Notes under the pieces: model-generated | What the model was told of the DNA's origin: nothing | What the model saw: the letters and a program-made list of their open reading frames with translations, nothing else | The model's database searches: none | From: Coprothermobacterota bacterium | GTDB taxonomy: Bacteria > Caldisericota > JANLFM01 | Length of the DNA: 16,614 nt | Direction of reading: 5' to 3' | Assembly: GCA_026389415.1 (NCBI GenBank) | Contig: JAPLHX010000188.1 | Span: 1-16,614, forward strand | In this document: one piece after another, positions 1-7,567 of the stretch | Layout of the letters: each line of letters begins with the position of its first letter | Numbering within the stretch: position 1 is the first letter of the stretch | Made by a program: the position numbers and the translations under genes

Positions 1-1179
1 GACCAGCGCTGGCGCATATCCTTCGCACGACAGAGCGATTTGCGTGCAGGACAGAATCGTCGTTCGGAAGAAGTAGCGCGGAAAAAAAAATCCGGTGAAG
101 AACTTTCCGCTTTACTAAACGAATTGCGGCAGCTTTCTGAGCAAATCAGAGAACAAAACGAGCAGATCCACCTGCAAGCGGATTCCATTACCAGAATTCT
201 GGAAAAAATACCCAATTCCTTACATCATTCCGTACCCGAGGGTACCGACGAAAGTGGCAATCTCCGGATTCGTTCGGGGGGCTCCTCACCTTCCTTTTCG
301 TTTCCCCCGCTCCCCCACTGGGAATTGGCAAAACGTCTCAAGCTTTTCGACTTGGAACGCAGCGGAAAAATTGCCAGTAGTGGGTTCATCCTCTACACCG
401 GTTGGGGAGCAAAACTGGAACGATCTCTGATTTCCTGGATGATCGATTTTCACTGTCAGCACCATGGTTATCGAGAATTATTCCCTCCATTCGTGATCAA
501 TCGGGACACTGCCTACGGAACCGGCAAGTTACCCGATTTCGATGACCAGATGTATCGCTTCCAGAATTCCGATCTCTACCTTAATCCGACCGCTGAAGTT
601 CCAGTGACCGCACTCCATGCCGGCGAAACCCTGCAGGCGGATACCTTGCCACTATGCTATGTGGCCTATACGGCCTGTTTTCGCCGGGAAGCCGGAGCAG
701 CGGGTAAGGATACTCGTGGGTTGCTTCGGCTCCACCAGTTCGATAAGGTGGAGCTAGTGAAGTTCGTCCGACCGGAAGACTCCTATCTGGAGTTGGAGAA
801 TCTTACATCAGAAGCGGAATCGATTGTGGCGGCCTTAGAGCTACCCTATGAAGTCGTTGAGCTCTGTACCGGCGAGATCGGTTTCTCCGCCAGTAAAGCT
901 TATGACATCAATGTATTTGCTCCTGGTGTAAACAAATGGCTGGAAGTTTCTTCCTGCAGCAATTGCACGAATTTCCAGTCGCGTCGTCTAAATATGCGTT
1001 TTCGCAACCCGCAAACGGGTAAGTTAGAATTCGTCCATACGCTCAATGGTTCTGGCGTGGCATTGCCACGCACCGTTGCCGCAATCTTGGAGAACTACCA
1101 GGAAATGGACGGAAGCGTGCGGGTGCCCAGAGTGCTACAACCCTATTTGCAGGTGGAACGGATCCAGCCGGGTTCCTGA
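1..1179 (+). CDS. serS: Seryl-tRNA synthetase, 5'-truncated by the window edge
   Basis: Charges tRNA-Ser with serine in the cytosol (class II aaRS). The frame is open from base 1: codons before the first possible start (TTG at 40) already encode recognisable N-terminal coiled-coil arm sequence, so the real start lies upstream and roughly 30 residues are missing. Visible elements are the antiparallel coiled-coil arm (about the first 75 residues shown), the linker with IPNSLHHSVPEG, class II motif 2 (CFRREAGAAGKDTRGLLRLH), the serine-site region EVSSCSNCTNFQSRR, and motif 3 with NGSGVALPRTVAAILENYQ. The end (TGA) is normal for the family. tRNA-Ser(UGA) follows after 19 bases on the same strand with no hairpin between, so the enzyme and one of its substrates are probably co-transcribed. 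Identification is secure; only the start is unseen. Confidence 0.97.
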   Translation, partial: DQRWRISFARQSDLRAGQNRRSEEVARKKKSGEELSALLNELRQLSEQIREQNEQIHLQADSITRILEKIPNSLHHSVPEGTDESGNLRIRSGGSSPSFSFPPLPHWELAKRLKLFDLERSGKIASSGFILYTGWGAKLERSLISWMIDFHCQHHGYRELFPPFVINRDTAYGTGKLPDFDDQMYRFQNSDLYLNPTAEVPVTALHAGETLQADTLPLCYVAYTACFRREAGAAGKDTRGLLRLHQFDKVELVKFVRPEDSYLELENLTSEAESIVAALELPYEVVELCTGEIGFSASKAYDINVFAPGVNKWLEVSSCSNCTNFQSRRLNMRFRNPQTGKLEFVHTLNGSGVALPRTVAAILENYQEMDGSVRVPRVLQPYLQVERIQPGS

Positions 1180-1198
1180 TTCTTTTTTGCATGGTTGC

Positions 1199-1286
1199 GG
1201 ATGGGTGGCCGAGCGGTTGAAGGCGCCGCACTTGAAATGCGGTGGGCGCAAACGCCCCGTGAGTTCGAATCTCACCCCATCCGCCA
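1199..1286 (+). tRNA. tRNA-Ser(UGA)
   Basis: An 88-nt class II tRNA. The acceptor stem GGATGGG (1199-1205) pairs with CCCATCC (1276-1282), followed by discriminator G and an encoded CCA (1284-1286). The anticodon stem CCGCA/TGCGG encloses loop CTTGAAA, giving anticodon TGA at 1233-1235, which reads UCA (Ser). A long variable arm (GGGCG-CAAA-CGCCC) and a T arm GTGAG-TTCGAAT-CTCAC are both intact; the long variable arm and discriminator G agree with serine identity. It lies 19 bases behind serS, and the cysS stop codon on the other strand starts 2 bases after the CCA. Confidence 0.97.
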
Positions 1287-1288
1287 AT

Positions 1289-2677
1289 TCATTTCTTCCG
1301 CCAGCGGGTACCTTGGGCGGTATCCTCCAGCACAATGCCTTTCTGTATCAGCTCATCCCTAATTTGATCGGAACGGGAAAAGTCCTGCCTCTTGCGGGCT
1401 TGGTTTCTTTCTTCGATCAATGCCAGGATCCACCCATCAGCCTCACCTTTTTCTTCCAACAGACCCAGCACCTGGTCAAAGGAGCGTAGTACCCCTATAA
1501 CGGATCGTACATCGTGCAGGCTGAGGTTGCCGGAAAGCAGCCAGGGATTGATGTCTCGCATCAGTGAAAAGAGTGCGGAATGAGCTCCAGAGATGTTCAG
1601 GTCGTCTGCCAGGGAGTCCAAAAGCTCGTTTTCCCGCCGGCGTAGAATTCCAGGCAGTTCGGGGTGGTTCTCTGTATTTCCTTGATATTCCAGCAGGCGG
1701 TGGAAAAAGTCCTGGATCCGTTTCACATGTTTCTCCGCTTGCACTAATCCATCGAAGGTGAAGTTCAGGGGAGTCCGATAGTGGGCGGAGGTCAGCAAGA
1801 AGCGGATAGCCTTGGAAGAAAACCCTTTGGCCAAAAGGTCTCGCAGGGTATAAGAGTTTCCCTTTGATTTGGCCATCCGCTCACCTTCTACCATTAAATG
1901 GCTAGAGTGGAGCCAATATCGGACAAACATCTGTCCGGTTGCCGCTTCACTTTGAGCGATCTCGTTCTCGTGGTGCGGAAACATGTTGTCGATCCCTCCC
2001 GTGTGGAGGTCCAGCGTTTCCCCGAGATAATGCATCGCCATTGCCGAGCACTCGATGTGCCATCCGGGTCGTCCCGGCCCGAAGGGACTCTCCCAAAACG
2101 GCTCTCCCTCCTTGCGTTCCTTCCACAAGGCGAAATCAGTGATTTCTTCCTTTTCATACTCATCGGATTCCAGCCGTGAGAATGCTCGATTTTGCGAGGC
2201 TTTGGTACGCGATAAATTCCCGTATGGGGGGAATTTGCTGATGTCAAAATACACGGAACCGCCCAAACGATAGGCGCAACCTTTTTCGAGCAAGATTCCG
2301 ATCAGGCAAAGCATCTGGGGGATATGTTCGGTTGCCCGGGGGTAATACTCGGCCGGTTCGACATTCAATGTTCCCAGATCCTCGAAAAACGCTTTTATGA
2401 AGGGAGCCGTGATAGTTTCCAGCGAAACACTCCGTGTCAAGGCTGCATGGATGATTTTGTCATCCACATCCGTTAGATTCATGACCTGAACCACACGATA
2501 GCCGAAGAGTTGCAGCGTGCGCCGGAGCAGATCTTCGAACAGGAATGTTCGATAATTGCCGATGTGAGCGAAATCGTACACCGTAGGACCGCAGGTATAA
2601 ATCCGAACTTCACTTTCTCTTAGAGGAGTGAAGCCTTCCTTCTGTCGCGAATATGTATTGTACAAACGCAAGTCCAT
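1289..2677 (-). CDS. cysS: Cysteinyl-tRNA synthetase
   Basis: Charges tRNA-Cys (class I aaRS, cytosolic, probably monomeric). At 462 residues it is full length. Seen: the CGPTVYDFAHIGNYRT block carrying the HIGH-type motif (residues 38-41) and zinc ligand C29; the remaining zinc ligands C210 (WHIECSAM), H235 and E239 (MFPHHENEIAQSE); and the KMSKS-type loop RMAKSKGN at 267-274. The start ATG has an AAGGAG ribosome site 7 bases upstream (2685-2690) and a TATAAT -10 just before that, so the leader would be very short. It runs toward tRNA-Ser and serS, and its stop (TGA) is 2 bases from the tRNA 3' end, leaving no room for its own terminator before it would transcribe the antisense of the tRNA. 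Confidence 0.98.
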   Translation of the reverse strand: MDLRLYNTYSRQKEGFTPLRESEVRIYTCGPTVYDFAHIGNYRTFLFEDLLRRTLQLFGYRVVQVMNLTDVDDKIIHAALTRSVSLETITAPFIKAFFEDLGTLNVEPAEYYPRATEHIPQMLCLIGILLEKGCAYRLGGSVYFDISKFPPYGNLSRTKASQNRAFSRLESDEYEKEEITDFALWKERKEGEPFWESPFGPGRPGWHIECSAMAMHYLGETLDLHTGGIDNMFPHHENEIAQSEAATGQMFVRYWLHSSHLMVEGERMAKSKGNSYTLRDLLAKGFSSKAIRFLLTSAHYRTPLNFTFDGLVQAEKHVKRIQDFFHRLLEYQGNTENHPELPGILRRRENELLDSLADDLNISGAHSALFSLMRDINPWLLSGNLSLHDVRSVIGVLRSFDQVLGLLEEKGEADGWILALIEERNQARKRQDFSRSDQIRDELIQKGIVLEDTAQGTRWRKK

Positions 2678-2696
2678 GGTTTTTCTCCTTGAGCGG

Positions 2697-2725
2697 ATTA
2701 TACATGGGGAAATACCTGATGCTAC
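2697..2725 (-). promoter_or_regulatory. Probable cysS promoter
   Basis: A perfect TATAAT on the minus strand (2697-2702) lies 19 bases upstream of the cysS ATG. At 17-bp spacing the -35 position reads GTAGCA (2720-2725), a weak 3/6 match. The predicted transcript starts about 12-14 bases before the ATG, right at the Shine-Dalgarno site. The -35 end overlaps the inverted repeat at 2714-2737. Confidence 0.5.
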
Positions 2726-2737
2726 ACTCTATCAGGT
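2714..2737. repeat. Inverted repeat ACCTGAT-N10-ATCAGGT, operator-like
   Basis: Perfect 7-bp half-sites (2714-2720 and 2731-2737) with a 10-bp spacer sit between the divergent cysS and SLH-peptidase genes. The dyad centre is about 48 bp from the cysS ATG and about 15 bp from the start codon of the next gene. It covers the cysS -35 area. The size and spacing fit a dimeric regulator's operator; the site could also fold as a short hairpin in the leader of the rightward gene. No regulator can be named. Confidence 0.35.
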
Positions 2738-2740
2738 CCG

Positions 2741-4114
2741 ATGCGGATCACAATTGGGATTCTACTGTTGGTTTTGCTCGCACTGCCTGGTGGATCTTCC
2801 GTTTTCGCCGAAACTCATTTTTCCGATGTGTCGGGCCATTGGGCAGAGAGCTCAATCATGACATTGTCTCGTCAGGGAATTCTGGCGGGCTTTCCCGATG
2901 GCTCATTTCGCCCGGATGCTGCGGTGGAAGAATCACAACTCTGCAAAATCCTAGTCCTGACAAGCTCCGCTGGTGCTGCATTGCCTCCCTTTTTAACGGG
3001 GGAAAACTGGGCTATGCCCTACTTTCTCGTTGCCAAAGAGGAAGGCTGGCTTCCCTGGGACTACTTTGAGCCTTCCCGCCAGATTCCGCGCGGAGAAGCC
3101 GCGTTCGCTTTTTGGCGTGTGTTTTACCCTCAGATCCAAGTAGAGAGCATGCCCAGCTTCCTCGATGTACCCGACGGTTCTTCCTTTTTTACCGCGATTG
3201 AAGGAATGCACCAATTAGGCATTTTACAAGGATTCTCCGTCAAGGAGTTCTCTCCGGAATCCACCTTGACCCGGGCTGAATTGGCGGTGATCCTTTGTCG
3301 GATCCAAGGCAAGGATGAACGGGTGGTGGAGGAATTGACCGCTTATGGCCCGATCCGTTTATCGTGTCGTCCGATCCAGGCTTTCCCGGGTTCCTGCCTA
3401 GAAGTACAAGCAGTGGCTCCCCCAGCATTCCGCGTGGAGCTGTTCTGGGGGGAAGAGGCCATTTCTTACTCCGTTCCTTGTCTGATCCCCATTCCGCTGG
3501 GGCAAGAACCCTATCTAGGTATAGTCCGATTTCACGTCCTATATCGGGAGATCGATAAGACCCTCACCTTGGCAATTCCCGTCTCCTACGTAGCTTTGCC
3601 AACGGAGAGCATTGACCTTCCTCCCGCTTCCCAGGACCTGCTGTCGGAGGAATTTCTGCAAAAAGAACGAGAGATCCTCTATGCGGTACTGGATCGGCCC
3701 ACTTCCCAACCACCGATCTTGGCGTGGGGTCTTCCCGTTGCCAATCCAGTCACTTCTGCTTTTGGCACGGAACGAGACTATGGGGAACTTGGGTTCGATT
3801 ACCATTATGGAGTCGATTTTTCGGGAGATGAGGGAGATTTCGTACGCGCAACGGCTTCGGGCATCGTCGTTCTCGACCAAGAATTGTATTCCCGTGGCAA
3901 TACCCTGGTTCTTGCGCACGGCGGGGGATTGTTCTCTCTCTATTACCACCTCTCGGCGTTCCTGGTCCGCGTTGGTGATTCCGTCTCGCAAGGTCAGCAT
4001 ATCGGCCGTATTGGCCAAACCGGTGCGGTGACGGGTCCTCACTTGCATTGGGAAGCAAGGATCGGCAGGATTCCTGTCAATCCGCTCCAGTTTCTGGTAG
4101 AGAACCAGCGCTAG
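2741..4114 (+). CDS. SLH-domain secreted M23 (LytM-type) peptidase
   Basis: Predicted exported cell-wall hydrolase. Residues 1-23 form a Sec signal peptide (hydrophobic ILLLVLLALP, likely cut after VFA). Three SLH repeats follow: about 26-70 (FSDVSGHWAE), 88-128 (degenerate) and 139-188 (FLDVPDGSSFFTAIEGM...). SLH domains anchor proteins to pyruvylated wall polymers. A β-rich linker (about 200-285) leads to an M23 domain at about 330-455 with zinc and catalytic residues in H355-xxx-D359, YYHL (H403) and HLHW (H434/H436), so it looks catalytically intact. The ATG has only a weak ribosome site (CAGG). It shares strand with the downstream polymerase gene 132 bases away. Together with the next two genes it forms an envelope cluster. 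The exact peptide bond cut and the wall ligand are not known. Confidence 0.9.
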   Translation: MRITIGILLLVLLALPGGSSVFAETHFSDVSGHWAESSIMTLSRQGILAGFPDGSFRPDAAVEESQLCKILVLTSSAGAALPPFLTGENWAMPYFLVAKEEGWLPWDYFEPSRQIPRGEAAFAFWRVFYPQIQVESMPSFLDVPDGSSFFTAIEGMHQLGILQGFSVKEFSPESTLTRAELAVILCRIQGKDERVVEELTAYGPIRLSCRPIQAFPGSCLEVQAVAPPAFRVELFWGEEAISYSVPCLIPIPLGQEPYLGIVRFHVLYREIDKTLTLAIPVSYVALPTESIDLPPASQDLLSEEFLQKEREILYAVLDRPTSQPPILAWGLPVANPVTSAFGTERDYGELGFDYHYGVDFSGDEGDFVRATASGIVVLDQELYSRGNTLVLAHGGGLFSLYYHLSAFLVRVGDSVSQGQHIGRIGQTGAVTGPHLHWEARIGRIPVNPLQFLVENQR

Positions 4115-4246
4115 GTCATTTTCATGCTGGGACGCTTCAAAAAAAGTTTCGGATTTCCATTTCTGAATGATGCATCGTACTGTAGAAAAGATATTTCACT
4201 CTGGGATTTCTATTCTAGGCAGGAATGAAGGACCGGAGGCAATCGT

Positions 4247-6748
4247 ATGACCGGGGTCAGCGAGAATCTGATGGATTCCGGGGAAAAGTCGCTACAGGTT
4301 GTAATTTGGGGATTGGCAGCGATCATCGTTTTGATTCCTTTGGTCATCACCCCTCAAGTCTTAGGCGGTGGAAAGCCAGATCTCTTTAATATCCCTCGCT
4401 TGACTGTGATGCGTCTATTGACGGTGGTGGTGATTGGCGCCTGGGCTTGGTGGCTGATTCGAGAGGGCGAGTTTTGGCGGTTCCGAAGCGATTTGTTCTG
4501 GCCTGTTCTTGCCTTCTTGCTGTCCTTTCTTCTATCCACCATTTTCTCCGTGAATTCGTATCTCAGCTTCTGGGGGAGTTACCTCCGGGAAGAGGGACTC
4601 TACACTATCGGCAATTTCATCCTCCTCTTTTTCATCACTGCAACCTCAATCACCACTAAAGAGCGACTGAACCTTCTCTTGAACGCTATCTTGGTTGGTG
4701 GCGCGATCATGGTTACCTATGGTCTGATGCAAAAACTTGGTTGGGACCCGATTCCATGGGATTCAGAGAATCGGATCTTCGGAACAATGGGGAATCCCGA
4801 TTTCTTCGGCCAATATCTGGCAATGATTCTTCCCTTAATCGTCGTCAAATTTCTCGTTGCGCCGCGGTTGGAGTTGAGGATTTATATGTTTCTATTTAGC
4901 TTGGCTGCGTTCGCAGCCCTGTTATTCACTCAAACCCGCGGTGCTTGGTTTGGCTCGATCGTCTCTTTCCTTGTTCTCACAATTCTGATGGTGTTTGAGT
5001 TCCGTGGCCGGTCCAAAAAAATTTGGCAGAAGAATAAAGTCTGGATCCTCTCCGTCCTGGCCATTGCCTTAATCGGAGCGGTAGTCCTATTTGCCTTTAC
5101 CGAGACCGGAAGCGGCATCGTGAGTCGCGCATTTGACGCACTAAGCCCCACAGGGACTGGTGCTTCCCGTGTGCTGATCTGGAGTCGTACACTCAATGTG
5201 TTCACCCAACATCCACTATTGGGTGCTGGACCGGAGAATTTCCGTAATGTCTACATGGAGTTCAAACCCTTAGCCTATGCTTCCATCGAGCAACTCTCCA
5301 ATCCGGATCGTGCCCACAATGAATACTTGGACGTGCTAGCCTTGCGCGGAGTTTTCGGCGGTTTGGCTTATCTTTGGCTGATCTTGGCTTTCATCTTGCT
5401 GCTTCGACGTTTAACCCTCCGTATGAAAGACAACGAACTACGGCTGCTTCTTACGGGTTTGGCTTGCGGTATCATTGCCTACCTGACCCAGAACCTGTTC
5501 GCTTTTGGCGTGATCCCCACCGTCCTATATTTCTGGTTGTTCCTGGCAATTCTAGCTGGAAGCGAATTCATCCCGATCCCTACAAAAGAGAGTGCTAAGA
5601 AAGATAGCAAGATGCAGCCGGCTGCGGTTGAGTCGATGCGGGCTGTTGGATCACCGAAGATTCTGCGCCTGATCGTGCGGATACCCTTGATGGCTCTTGC
5701 TGGAGTTATCATGCTCTTTTTCTCGGTTTTCGGGCTCCGTGACTATATTGCCGATACCATCTATGGCACTGGGGATTATGCAGCAGAGATCGCCCAATAT
5801 TGGGAGAACCAAGCTGTTAATACGCAACAACCGGAAGACCAGCAGAAAATGCAACAGGAAGCCTCTTTCCAATGGCAACGTGCCGCGGAGTCCTATTTGC
5901 AATCCGTACAATGGCATCCCGGAGAAGCCGTGTATCGTGCGGGCGGAAGTTACCCACAGCATGTCGGAGGATTGGCCGTCTCCTTATCCCGTTTAGCGAC
6001 ACGAGGTTCCGATGTAGACCAGAAGTTGGCTCTTTGGAACTCCGCCAGAGAGCAATTCATGATCGGTCTGCAAAATAGTTTGGAAAGAGAGAATATTTAC
6101 CAGTTCATGGCCGCTTCCTATCGCGATTGCTCTCTTTTTCTGGATCAATTACAGCAATCCGGTCGCCATCAGGAAGCTTCAGACTTGCTGAAAAAAGCGG
6201 CTGGTGACCTGGATCAACAGAAAATAACCCTGGAGAAAGCGGCGACCTATGTACCGGTGATGTCCTCTTTTGCATCCAGCCTGTATCAGGATTCGACGCA
6301 GGTTACAACATCCGACACCTATTTTCGCAAATTATTGATCGCCTACGCCGCAGACTACTTCGTATTGGCGACCAGGCAAGACCATACGTTCTACAGCGCG
6401 TTCAACAATCTCGCCGTGGTCTATGGTGATTTGGCTCAATTGGAAACCGATGTGGTCATGCAGAGAGATTTCTATCAGAAAGGGATTGCCGCAGGCGAGG
6501 CTTCCACCCTCATCAATCCCAATGAGTGGTCCTCTTGGATCAATTTGTGCAAACTCTATATGAATCGTTTCCAAACACTAGACGCAAACGATCCTAGTGC
6601 AGCCCGTCAGGACCTAGCCAAAGCAAGAGAGGCCGCCCAAGCTGCCCGGAAACTCAATCTTTCAAATCAGGAAATCCAACAATTGCTAAACCAGATTGAT
6701 CTCTGGGATAACCAACTTTCCTTAACCCCTTTGGTTCCTAGCCCTTGA
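4247..6748 (+). CDS. O-antigen ligase/polymerase (Wzy_C) family membrane protein with helical repeat tail
   Basis: An 833-residue polytopic inner-membrane protein, probably a polymerase or ligase of surface polysaccharide. Residues 15-440 hold about a dozen hydrophobic segments plus family signatures: GNPDFFGQYLA (182-192), QTRGAW (229-234), the R/W-rich loop RVLIWSRTLNVF with GAGPENF (308-332), and RAHNEYLDVLALRGVFG (355-371), which carries the His-Asn of the periplasmic active loop. A further membrane segment lies near 475-495. Residues 500-833 are soluble, Ala/Gln/Leu-rich helical hairpins resembling tetratricopeptide repeats (for example near 700-820). The start has GGAGG at 4235-4239, 7 bases before the ATG. 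Its last 27 bases overlap the 3' end of the opposing glycosyltransferase. Whether it polymerises a polymer or attaches it to a carrier cannot be read from sequence. Confidence 0.88.
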   Translation: MTGVSENLMDSGEKSLQVVIWGLAAIIVLIPLVITPQVLGGGKPDLFNIPRLTVMRLLTVVVIGAWAWWLIREGEFWRFRSDLFWPVLAFLLSFLLSTIFSVNSYLSFWGSYLREEGLYTIGNFILLFFITATSITTKERLNLLLNAILVGGAIMVTYGLMQKLGWDPIPWDSENRIFGTMGNPDFFGQYLAMILPLIVVKFLVAPRLELRIYMFLFSLAAFAALLFTQTRGAWFGSIVSFLVLTILMVFEFRGRSKKIWQKNKVWILSVLAIALIGAVVLFAFTETGSGIVSRAFDALSPTGTGASRVLIWSRTLNVFTQHPLLGAGPENFRNVYMEFKPLAYASIEQLSNPDRAHNEYLDVLALRGVFGGLAYLWLILAFILLLRRLTLRMKDNELRLLLTGLACGIIAYLTQNLFAFGVIPTVLYFWLFLAILAGSEFIPIPTKESAKKDSKMQPAAVESMRAVGSPKILRLIVRIPLMALAGVIMLFFSVFGLRDYIADTIYGTGDYAAEIAQYWENQAVNTQQPEDQQKMQQEASFQWQRAAESYLQSVQWHPGEAVYRAGGSYPQHVGGLAVSLSRLATRGSDVDQKLALWNSAREQFMIGLQNSLERENIYQFMAASYRDCSLFLDQLQQSGRHQEASDLLKKAAGDLDQQKITLEKAATYVPVMSSFASSLYQDSTQVTTSDTYFRKLLIAYAADYFVLATRQDHTFYSAFNNLAVVYGDLAQLETDVVMQRDFYQKGIAAGEASTLINPNEWSSWINLCKLYMNRFQTLDANDPSAARQDLAKAREAAQAARKLNLSNQEIQQLLNQIDLWDNQLSLTPLVPSP

Positions 6749-7456
6749 TTGGAGGGAAAGGACTAAAAGGAAGTAGCGCCAGAATAGTCGAATGGAGTAA
6801 TGAAATTTAGAGATTCCAACGTCTCGTACACCTAAGGTGATAGGAACTTCCGCCAGGCGCAGTCCGGCCTTGCGGCAGAGCAATACTTCCTCCAGTTGTA
6901 TGGAAAAATCGTTTTCGCGGCAACTCCGTACGATCTCCAACGCTTTTCGACTGAAAGCGCGGTAACCCGACGTGGCATCTTTTACAGGAATCCCCATCAG
7001 GCGGCCGACAGAGTTGCCCAAACCACTCAAGGCCCTTCTCCAAAATGGAACCCTCTCCATCTTGCCTCGTTCTACGTAGCGTGATCCAATCACCAGATCC
7101 GCTCCGTCTTCCAGGGCCGAGGCAAATAGGACTAGAGAAGCTGGATCATGTGTTAGATCGGCATCCATGATGAAGGCACCATCCAAGTTCGGCTGCTGCA
7201 GCAAAGTCTCTACCCCGGTTCGAATGGCTTGAGCGAAACCGAGATTGCGTGGATGGTCGATCCTTAACAGGTTACCGAATTTAGCTTGAGCTAAGTCGAT
7301 TTCCTCGCTGGTTCGATCATGGCTGCCATCGTTTACGCAGAGGATTTTCCACGCCCAACCGTTGGTTCGAAAGACTTCCACCAACCTCTCAACCAGGCGC
7401 AGGAGGTTCCCTTCTTCGTTGAAGCACGGTATCAAGACGTAGCCCTGCGAAAGCAT
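6722..7456 (-). CDS. Family 2 glycosyltransferase (polyprenyl-phosphate mannosyltransferase/DPM1-like)
   Basis: GT-A fold transferase that would move a sugar from a nucleotide donor to a polyprenyl phosphate or similar acceptor on the inner membrane face. Of its 244 residues, motifs are IPCFNEEGNL (9-18), VNDGS (41-45), the metal-binding MDADLTHDP (97-105), DATSGYRAF (160-168) and the basic GISKFH near 214-219 typical of the dolichol-phosphate mannose synthase group. There is no long C-terminal membrane anchor. The ATG has no Shine-Dalgarno sequence, and no other start exists upstream before an in-frame stop. A good promoter ends only about 8 bases ahead, so the message may be leaderless. Its 3' end overlaps the polymerase gene by 27 bases tail to tail. 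Donor sugar unknown. Confidence 0.9.
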   Translation of the reverse strand: MLSQGYVLIPCFNEEGNLLRLVERLVEVFRTNGWAWKILCVNDGSHDRTSEEIDLAQAKFGNLLRIDHPRNLGFAQAIRTGVETLLQQPNLDGAFIMDADLTHDPASLVLFASALEDGADLVIGSRYVERGKMERVPFWRRALSGLGNSVGRLMGIPVKDATSGYRAFSRKALEIVRSCRENDFSIQLEEVLLCRKAGLRLAEVPITLGVRDVGISKFHYSIRLFWRYFLLVLSLQSRARNQRG

Positions 7457-7464
7457 CAGCGCAC

Positions 7465-7493
7465 AAGTTACGGGAGGAGACCATAAAAGTCAA
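7465..7493 (-). promoter_or_regulatory. Promoter of the glycosyltransferase gene (possibly leaderless)
   Basis: TTGACT (7488-7493), a 17-bp spacer and TAACTT (7465-7470) on the minus strand. The -10 ends 8 bases before the ATG at 7456, so transcription would begin within about 0-3 bases of the start codon. This agrees with the absence of a ribosome site. Confidence 0.45.
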
Positions 7494-7504
7494 ACGATAC
7501 CGGT

Positions 7505-7533
7505 TTGGCAAGGTGATGGAAAATGGTTATGAT
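7505..7533 (+). promoter_or_regulatory. Promoter of the zinc-ribbon gene
   Basis: TTGGCA (7505-7510), a 17-bp spacer and TATGAT (7528-7533): five of six matches in each hexamer. The predicted start is near 7540. That is downstream of the first in-frame ATG (7523) and upstream of ATG 7568, so it decides the gene start. Confidence 0.6.
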
Positions 7534-7567
7534 TGATACTCACAGTCGCCTGTTACGGAGGAAACTC

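Noticed and set aside
1046..1489. Open frames on both strands across the tRNA-Ser gene
   Set aside because: They are translations of serS out of frame, the tRNA, and the cysS antisense; no motif or ribosome site supports them.
7523..7567. ATG 7523 as start of the zinc-ribbon gene
   Set aside because: It lies between the -35 and -10 boxes of a good promoter, and the downstream ATG has a better ribosome site.
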